Assembly: GCA_002501805.1 (NCBI GenBank)
Contig: DAOI01000026.1
Location: forward strand, 1 to 20,137
Source of the DNA: Euryarchaeota archaeon UBA463
GTDB lineage: Archaea > Thermoplasmatota > Poseidoniia > Poseidoniales > Thalassarchaeaceae
DNA: 20,137 nucleotides
Direction of reading: 5' to 3'
Shown here: positions 14,662-20,137 of the stretch, piece after piece
Layout of the letters: each line of letters starts with the position of its first letter
Numbering within the stretch: the first letter of the stretch is position 1
Position numbers and translations under genes: made by a program
Notes under the pieces: generated by a model
Told to the model about the DNA's origin: nothing
Database searches by the model: none
Seen by the model: the letters and a program-made list of their open reading frames with translations, nothing else

Positions 14662-16386
14662 ATGCCCGAATCAAGGAGGCTGGACAGGCTCACATCCATG
14701 ATGAGGAGGCGTGGCATAGTTTTCCCCTCCTTTGAGATATACGGAGGGGTAGCTGGCTTGGTAGATTATGGACCCGTTGGGGCCACAATTAAGCGGAAGG
14801 TTATCGAAAGTTGGATTGATCACTGGACTTCTTGGGGGGACATTGTACAGGTTGATTCTCCAACGATCACGCCTAAGTCGGTCTTGGTTGCCAGTGGCCA
14901 TGTAGGAGAGTTCAATGACTACATGTCTGAATGCTTATTCTGTAATTCAGCATTTAGGAGCGATCACTTGATTGAGGGATTGCATGAGAATCCTGATTCA
15001 CTAAGCGGTGAAGAGCTGGACTCAGTAATTTCTTCTAACAATATTTCTTGTCCGAAATGCGGTGAGTCCGACTGGTCTAATGCTCGGCCCATGAATCTGA
15101 TGTTCCCGACAACGATAGGAGCTATGAGCAGTGGCAGGGAGGCATATATGAGGCCTGAAACCGCACAAGGTATGTTCATGCTATATCCTTCATTATATCG
15201 TCATTTCAAGCAGAAGTTACCATTTGGGGCAATTCAAACTGGCAGAGGATATAGGAATGAAATCAGCCCGAGGCAAGGCATGATTAGACTAAGGGAGTTC
15301 AATATGGCTGAACTGGAGTACTTCATTGATCCTGAAGACCCACCAGGGAGGAATGAACTGGGTGAAAATGAAGGTACCATGGTTGAGATGATATCAGACC
15401 CAGAAGGAGAATATCCGGGCAAACATAGAATTTCTTTTCGAGATGCGTTAGATAAGGGAATAGTCAGGCACCCAACTGTTGCGTCCTTCCTTGTAAGAAC
15501 CTATGATTTCCTAGTCAAAATTGGGATTGATGGAGATAAGATCAGGTTTAGGCAGCACGCTGGTTCGGAAATGGCACATTATGCATCGGATTGCTGGGAT
15601 TGTGAGATTCTAGGAGAGTATGGATGGATAGAGTGCGTAGGTATCGCTAACAGGACCTGCCATGACTTGGAGTCCCATGAAGCCCATTCGGGAACTAACC
15701 TTCTACGGGCGTGGAGGCAATTTGAAAACCCACGGAAGGTTTCGAAAGAAGTTCTATCTCCCAATGGTTCCGTTATTGGGCCCATATTCAGGCAGAGAGC
15801 TGGTGAAGTAGTATCTGCAATCAGCAAGTTGGACGATCCGCCTTCATCCATGCCATTCATACTGAGTCTAGAAGATGGTTCAGAAGTGGAGATAACGTCC
15901 GAGATGGTCACTCCGAAGAAAGAGGAGGGGAATGTGCATGGAGAATGGTTCACCCCTCATGTGATAGAGCCCGCATTCGGAATTGATAGGATAATCTGGC
16001 ATGTTCTAGATCATGCATTTGCTGAGGATGGAAAGGAGTCAGAGGATTACGTGACGCTTAGACTGAATGAGGAAGTCTGCCCTTATGACATCTCTATCCT
16101 GCCACTCTTCGACAAGGACGGGATGGACGTTCTGGCTGAGTCCTTACTTTCGGAAGTACTTGCTATACGGGGAATTCAAGTAAATCTTGACTCTAGTGGG
16201 TCTATTGGTAAGAGATACGCCAGGGCTGATGAGATAGGAGTACCATGGGCCGTCACTGTGGATCACTCGAGCCTGGCAGATGGAACAGTCACTGTAAGGA
16301 ACAGAGACAACCAACAACAGATCAGGGTTACAGCTGAGAAATTGATTACTCATATAGAAAATAGGGACGTCTCATCTCTTTTCTGA
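14662..16386 (+). CDS. glyS: Glycyl-tRNA synthetase, archaeal/eukaryotic alpha2 type
   Basis: Class II synthetase that charges tRNA-Gly. In the 574-aa protein, SFEIYGGVAG (23-32) is the typical N-terminal motif of the homodimeric type. Two CxxC pairs (C91/C94 in ECLFC and C130/C133 in CPKC) form a likely zinc-binding insertion. MRPETAQG (163-170) and RNEISPRQGMIRLREF (198-213) make class II motif 2, and EPAFGIDR (436-443) is motif 3. The C-terminal domain (about 470-565) has the anticodon-binding fold, including VPWAVTVD and TVTVRNRDN. The start at 14662 is chosen on the GGAG; the ATG at 14638 would add eight residues. It diverges from lhr and precedes the RFC large subunit gene by under 50 nt on the same strand. 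Confidence 0.96.
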   Translation: MPESRRLDRLTSMMRRRGIVFPSFEIYGGVAGLVDYGPVGATIKRKVIESWIDHWTSWGDIVQVDSPTITPKSVLVASGHVGEFNDYMSECLFCNSAFRSDHLIEGLHENPDSLSGEELDSVISSNNISCPKCGESDWSNARPMNLMFPTTIGAMSSGREAYMRPETAQGMFMLYPSLYRHFKQKLPFGAIQTGRGYRNEISPRQGMIRLREFNMAELEYFIDPEDPPGRNELGENEGTMVEMISDPEGEYPGKHRISFRDALDKGIVRHPTVASFLVRTYDFLVKIGIDGDKIRFRQHAGSEMAHYASDCWDCEILGEYGWIECVGIANRTCHDLESHEAHSGTNLLRAWRQFENPRKVSKEVLSPNGSVIGPIFRQRAGEVVSAISKLDDPPSSMPFILSLEDGSEVEITSEMVTPKKEEGNVHGEWFTPHVIEPAFGIDRIIWHVLDHAFAEDGKESEDYVTLRLNEEVCPYDISILPLFDKDGMDVLAESLLSEVLAIRGIQVNLDSSGSIGKRYARADEIGVPWAVTVDHSSLADGTVTVRNRDNQQQIRVTAEKLITHIENRDVSSLF

Positions 16387-16433
16387 CTCCCAATCTTCAT
16401 GGAGTCCCGACTTGACCGGCAAACGTGTCTGCC

Positions 16434-17933
16434 ATGGGGGAGAGTGATGATTGGGCCGAAAAATATCGCCCCAATAGCATTCGTGAGATGGAGGGTAACG
16501 AGGCTCAAGTGAGATCCATTAGGCAATGGCTGGACACTTGGTCGACTGGAAAAATACCAAAAAAGAGAGGAGTCTTACTTTCTGGCCCACCCGGAGTAGG
16601 CAAGACAACTATTGCTAAGGCCGTAGCCAAGGAGATGGGTTGGGCGATAATCGAGCTTAACGCGTCTGAGGAGAGAAATGCGGCCTCTATCAGAAAAGCC
16701 GCGACCAGGGGGTCACAACACATCTCACTAGATTTATTCTCAGGGGATTCCAAACCAGATGGGAAGACAATAATCCTCTTAGACGAGGTAGATCATCTCG
16801 CAGGCGGTTTTTCAAAAATATCAGAAGACAGGATCGGAAGGTCGATTTCATCGGAAGACGAGACGAAGAGCATCACAGGGGATTCAGGAGGAAAGGCCGA
16901 GTTGATGCACCTGCTGTCCGTCACTATGCAACCCGTAATTATGACTTGTAACGATCCGATGAGGCTCTGGGGTGGTGGCAGAGGATGGAGGATGAACAGA
17001 GACAGGGTTCTCAGATTATCCGATATGGTACAATTCAAGAGGGTTAACAGCGGGGATATGCGGAAAATAGCTTACAGGATTCTTGATGGAGAGGGGCTAT
17101 CTATTGACCCGGGGGCGTTAGAGGAGCTGATTGCTGGTAATCCGGGTGACCTAAGGGCGCTAGTGAGGGACTTGCAGGCTGTTTCATCACTAGTGGAAGG
17201 TCATATCACCATAGACCATGTCAAGGGTCTCGGAGAGGTGTCTGTAAGGGATTCTCAGATTGATGTATTCAGGGCTATGAAAGAGATATACTCGAGTAAG
17301 AATGGATCTAAGGCGTCAGAGATTCTCAGGAATAGCGATAAGGATCCCGATCAGATGCTTGCATGGTTCTCGTGGAACAATCAATCTGTCTTCGATTCTT
17401 CTGGCCTTGCTTCCATCAGTAATGCGATGCAGCTAGCTGATAGGTCTCTAGCTACTAAGTTTACAAATCGTGCATTCCGATCGTGGTATTGGGGATCTGC
17501 CCTGACCTCTCAGGCTGCGGTTTCCCAGACCCCGATTACGACTGACCCATATCTGGGATACCCTGACTTTCTAAGAAGGGGATCTGAATCTTGGAGGAGC
17601 GTTAATGTTGTCACTACTATGTCAGAGAATGTTTCCACCAGTAAATCATCATTCAGAGAGGAGCTGTGGCCACTTTTGTTAGCTGTGCATGATGATTCAC
17701 TGGGTGGAGACCCCGACGATTTCAGTATCTCTAAGAAGATGGGGCTGGGTGTTGAGGAGCATCTTTCTCTACACGGCATATCTAAGAGTAGCAGAAAGGG
17801 GAAATCGATTGTTAAGAAGTACAATGATCAGGAGACTTTGCCTGAGCCCCCCTCCGCACTGCCTCCAGAAATTGAGTCAGAGGACGAAAAAGCACCTACT
17901 GAAGGCAAACAATTCACACTTGACTCATTCTAG
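16434..17933 (+). CDS. rfcL: Replication factor C large subunit
   Basis: Clamp-loader subunit that, with RfcS, opens PCNA and loads it on primed DNA. Numbering is from the in-frame GTG at 16425 (502 aa). The AAA+ domain shows WAEKYRP (10-16), Walker A GPPGVGKT (54-61), Walker B LLDEVD (118-123), sensor 1 TCND (174-177) and sensor 2 GDLRAL (241-246). A serine- and acid-rich insertion of about 30 residues (127-157) separates Walker B from sensor 1. A collar domain follows, then a charged, low-complexity tail ending in KQFTLDSF, a PCNA-interacting (PIP) motif at the extreme C-terminus, as expected for RfcL. I chose the ATG at 16434 over the GTG at 16425; neither has a clear Shine-Dalgarno. The TAG stop shares CTAG with the trkH stop on the other strand. 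Confidence 0.94.
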   Translation: MGESDDWAEKYRPNSIREMEGNEAQVRSIRQWLDTWSTGKIPKKRGVLLSGPPGVGKTTIAKAVAKEMGWAIIELNASEERNAASIRKAATRGSQHISLDLFSGDSKPDGKTIILLDEVDHLAGGFSKISEDRIGRSISSEDETKSITGDSGGKAELMHLLSVTMQPVIMTCNDPMRLWGGGRGWRMNRDRVLRLSDMVQFKRVNSGDMRKIAYRILDGEGLSIDPGALEELIAGNPGDLRALVRDLQAVSSLVEGHITIDHVKGLGEVSVRDSQIDVFRAMKEIYSSKNGSKASEILRNSDKDPDQMLAWFSWNNQSVFDSSGLASISNAMQLADRSLATKFTNRAFRSWYWGSALTSQAAVSQTPITTDPYLGYPDFLRRGSESWRSVNVVTTMSENVSTSKSSFREELWPLLLAVHDDSLGGDPDDFSISKKMGLGVEEHLSLHGISKSSRKGKSIVKKYNDQETLPEPPSALPPEIESEDEKAPTEGKQFTLDSF

Positions 17934-19498
17934 ATGTCACTGCGCCATGTCTTTGGGTGCAACAAAACCAAGACGGTTAGCAACTCTAGCCTCCCAAGCC
18001 ACATCAACAGAGATGCCACTATCAAAGACGGCTCACCCAGTGCGGCCCAAGTCGCGGTCGGACCGAACGCACCTAACGCTGGACCTGTGTTCCCGAGAAG
18101 GGATAGGGAAACGGAAAGAACATCGGTCATATCCAATGATGGCTCCAATAATGAGAATGCCAATATCGATGCAGTAACGAGAACAGTCCAAGAGCTTAGC
18201 ATTCCAAGTACTGTCCATATCCTCTTCTCATCAATTACTTCGTCATTGAATCTGATTGCAACAACTTTCCTAGGTTGGATGATTTTCAATATTTCTCTTT
18301 TTGATAGCTCGAAGGCGATTCTAATTCTTAGCACCTTGAGGCCCCCCCCTGTAGAGCCTGCAGTCGCTCCTATTATCATCAACAATAGTAAAACAAATTG
18401 ACTGAATAGTGGCCATGTAGCGAAATCTGCTGAAGAGTACCCGGTACTGGAAATCGAAATAGCTTGGAACATCGAATGTCTTATGGTTTCTAAGAACCCT
18501 AAATCCTGTGACCCCGCACTGTAGATGTTGAAGGCCATAGCAATCCATGCAACAATTAGAATGAATAGATAGCTCCTGACTTCACCATCTTTGAAAGCCT
18601 CTTTTGATTTACCTACGAGAACTAAATGGAGGAGACTGAAGTTAATACAAGTGAGGACCATGAAGACCATCAGAATGACCTCGATCCTAGCCGAACTGAA
18701 GGCCATAACCCCGCTATCAGTAGTGCCGAAACCACCTGAGGATAGTGTAGTTAGGGCATAATTAACCGAGTCGAACACACTCATTTCGCCTATGAATCTA
18801 AGCAAGACCATCTCAATTATTGTGAGGACTATGTATATCGCCCATAGTCTCCTAGCCGTAGATTGCAGAGAAGGTCCCAACCTGGAAAGAGAGGGTCCAG
18901 TGAGCTCGGCCCTAGCCAATGACATCCCGCCTCCAAGAGCCTGAGAAAGTATGAGGAGTCCCAGCATGATCACACCCATTCCACCCAGCCACTGGGTGAG
19001 TGACCTCCATAGTATCAGACTCTGCGGTTGGGAACTGATGCAATCCGTACCCTCGAGGCATCGTGGACTTGTTGAGTGATCTATCACGGTAGATCCTGTC
19101 GTGGTAAACCCTGACATTGACTCGAACCATGAGTGGATGGCCCCAGATAAGACGTCGGCTACTGCGACGGATTCAACCGATAGATCGGCAGGACCGTAGA
19201 AAACACCTCCTAGCCAGTATGGCAATGCACCCAGTATCACAACAGGAATCCAACCAAGGGCGACAGAGGCGAATGCTTCTCGATCTCTGAGCCTGGAGGC
19301 GGTATCGGCGCCTCTGGCCAAGGAAACTAGGCTCTGTCCGACAAACGCGGCTAAAATCAGAGGGATTAAGTACGTCCTAGCCGCGAACTCATATCCCTCT
19401 GAAGGCAAGTAGCAACTGTATGCGGCCACCAAAGCTAGAGGTAGTGCGACTAGTCTAATTGTCCACCCCAGGACAAACCCGACGACATCCCAGCGCAT
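17930..19498 (-). CDS. trkH: Potassium uptake channel subunit TrkH/KtrB
   Basis: Membrane pore of a Trk/Ktr potassium uptake system, gated by the cytoplasmic TrkA ring. The 522-aa protein has about ten or more hydrophobic helices arranged as four repeats, each with a selectivity-filter loop: SGFTTTGST (129-137), LSSGGFGTT (252-260), ISSTGYSS (349-356) and LLGNTGPALGAFGP (467-480). The gating-loop motif ATAGSTGGGLKVLR (378-391) is also present. A short cysteine-containing loop (C147, C153) follows the first filter. The ATG is 3 nt after the trkA stop, so the two are one operon. The stop overlaps the convergent rfcL stop by 4 bp. All filter glycines are present, which suggests a working channel. 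Confidence 0.95.
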   Translation of the reverse strand: MRWDVVGFVLGWTIRLVALPLALVAAYSCYLPSEGYEFAARTYLIPLILAAFVGQSLVSLARGADTASRLRDREAFASVALGWIPVVILGALPYWLGGVFYGPADLSVESVAVADVLSGAIHSWFESMSGFTTTGSTVIDHSTSPRCLEGTDCISSQPQSLILWRSLTQWLGGMGVIMLGLLILSQALGGGMSLARAELTGPSLSRLGPSLQSTARRLWAIYIVLTIIEMVLLRFIGEMSVFDSVNYALTTLSSGGFGTTDSGVMAFSSARIEVILMVFMVLTCINFSLLHLVLVGKSKEAFKDGEVRSYLFILIVAWIAMAFNIYSAGSQDLGFLETIRHSMFQAISISSTGYSSADFATWPLFSQFVLLLLMIIGATAGSTGGGLKVLRIRIAFELSKREILKIIQPRKVVAIRFNDEVIDEKRIWTVLGMLSSWTVLVTASILAFSLLEPSLDMTDVLSVSLSLLGNTGPALGAFGPTATWAALGEPSLIVASLLMWLGRLELLTVLVLLHPKTWRSDI

Positions 19499-19500
19499 GG

Positions 19501-20137
19501 TTAGCTCCCTAGGATCTTCTCGAGTTTCTTCAAATCGTCTTTCAGCAGGAGGATGTACAGCCTGTCTCCAAGTAATACTGTGTCAACCTCATTAGGATCG
19601 AGGACTGAAACCTTGCCATCGAAGTCCTCTCTGTCTATCATGGCAATTCTTGCTCCGAATTTTGACTCGACCTTGGATATCGACCAGCCCTCGATACCTT
19701 GTTCTGCTTTTACTTCGGCTGAAATTGATATCACTTCTGGTACGTTTGGTATGACTTGGAACGTTCCAGGGACATTCATGTGGATGGATTTCAAAATTCC
19801 AGTTACTACAACCTGCCTTCTGCTGACCGGGTTTATCGAGCCAATCCTCTGGACTGCATCGACGAGAGCACGATCCCTTAGGACGAGCCCTGTCCTCAAT
19901 ACGCCCTTATCCTTAGCCCTCATCGATATAGCGATATTTAGATTGTCGTCTTCCAGAGCGGCCACAGCGATATCATGGCTATGGATGTCGAGCTCCCTGA
20001 GAAGATCCTCATCCTGGGGATCTCCATGTATTACATCGAGCCTCTTGCTATTTCCTACGCTAGATCCTACTAATTCATTGGCCAAGTCTAGCTCTGGCTC
20101 TATTACTACGACACTGTGCCCTCTTCTCAGGTAGTAA
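19501..20137 (-). CDS. trkA: TrkA potassium channel regulatory subunit (N-terminus beyond window)
   Basis: Cytoplasmic nucleotide-binding gating subunit for TrkH. About 211 residues are visible. The right edge cuts inside an RCK N-terminal Rossmann domain, whose second strand reads RRGHSVVVIEPE; the terminal acidic residue is the usual NAD(H) ribose contact. The domain continues through VIHGDPQDEDLL and VAALEDDNLNIAISM, followed by an RCK C-terminal domain ending in LGDRLYILLLKDDLKKLEKIL. The reading frame is open to the window edge and the visible part begins mid-domain, so the start lies outside. I cannot tell whether the protein has one RCK unit or two, as in E. coli TrkA. It is followed immediately by trkH. 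Confidence 0.9.
   Translation of the reverse strand, partial: YYLRRGHSVVVIEPELDLANELVGSSVGNSKRLDVIHGDPQDEDLLRELDIHSHDIAVAALEDDNLNIAISMRAKDKGVLRTGLVLRDRALVDAVQRIGSINPVSRRQVVVTGILKSIHMNVPGTFQVIPNVPEVISISAEVKAEQGIEGWSISKVESKFGARIAMIDREDFDGKVSVLDPNEVDTVLLGDRLYILLLKDDLKKLEKILGS

Noticed and set aside
17689..18177. 162-aa plus-strand frame overlapping the end of rfcL
   Set aside because: Overlaps rfcL in another frame and trkH on the other strand. Its composition (many Arg, Ser, His) looks like an out-of-frame translation.
17934..18401. 155-aa open frame on the plus strand after rfcL
   Set aside because: Antisense to the end of trkH, whose filter motifs fix the coding strand. No motif or initiation signal supports it.
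19553..20134. 193-aa open frame on the plus strand opposite trkA
   Set aside because: It lies wholly antisense to a clear RCK-domain gene; its translation is serine/threonine-rich without motifs, as expected of a shadow frame.

Overview
The window reads as chromosomal DNA of a euryarchaeon, most likely a marine planktonic group II/III-like (Poseidoniales/Thermoplasmatota-type) lineage. The informational genes are archaeal: exosome Rrp4/Rrp41, SBDS, 20S proteasome alpha, a diphthamide synthetase, TiaS, the archaeal-type glycyl-tRNA synthetase and RFC large subunit. An archaeosortase points to an archaeal cell surface. The phylum-level placement is inference from gene content and compact layout. 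No tRNA, rRNA, CRISPR array, insertion sequence or phage gene was seen, and no stretch over 300 bases lacks a gene.

Left end (1-2251, minus strand): a tight operon psmA > SBDS > rrp4 > rrp41 (cut by the window edge). This is the conserved archaeal proteasome-exosome superoperon. Diverging from it are dph6 (diphthamide on EF-2) and purB (adenylosuccinate lyase) on the plus strand.

Middle (4521-9214): a small two-helix membrane protein (minus) diverges from an unassigned P-loop ATPase (plus), which converges on a single-helix membrane protein (minus). Next is a minus-strand unit gmhA-like > gmhB-like > tiaS: two heptose-phosphate-type enzymes coupled to the enzyme that makes agmatidine in tRNA-Ile2. 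Diverging from gmhA across 60 bp is an archaeosortase (artA), so surface-sugar and surface-protein-anchoring genes share one intergenic region.

Right part (9206-20137): a very large Lhr-type helicase (about 1762 aa, minus) whose C-terminal half contains a visible tandem repeat of winged-helix plus barrel-like modules. It diverges from glyS across a region with a perfect 18-bp palindrome. After glyS comes the RFC large subunit with a C-terminal PCNA-binding motif. This converges, with overlapping stop codons, on a minus-strand potassium uptake pair trkA (cut by the window edge) > trkH.

The genome is very compact. Three convergent gene pairs overlap at their stop codons, and several genes start at GTG or have ambiguous starts. 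I found no clearly new multi-gene system. The best candidates for a second look are the duplicated C-terminal half of the Lhr protein, the heptose/TiaS unit with atypical active sites next to the archaeosortase, and the orphan ATPase flanked by tiny membrane proteins.
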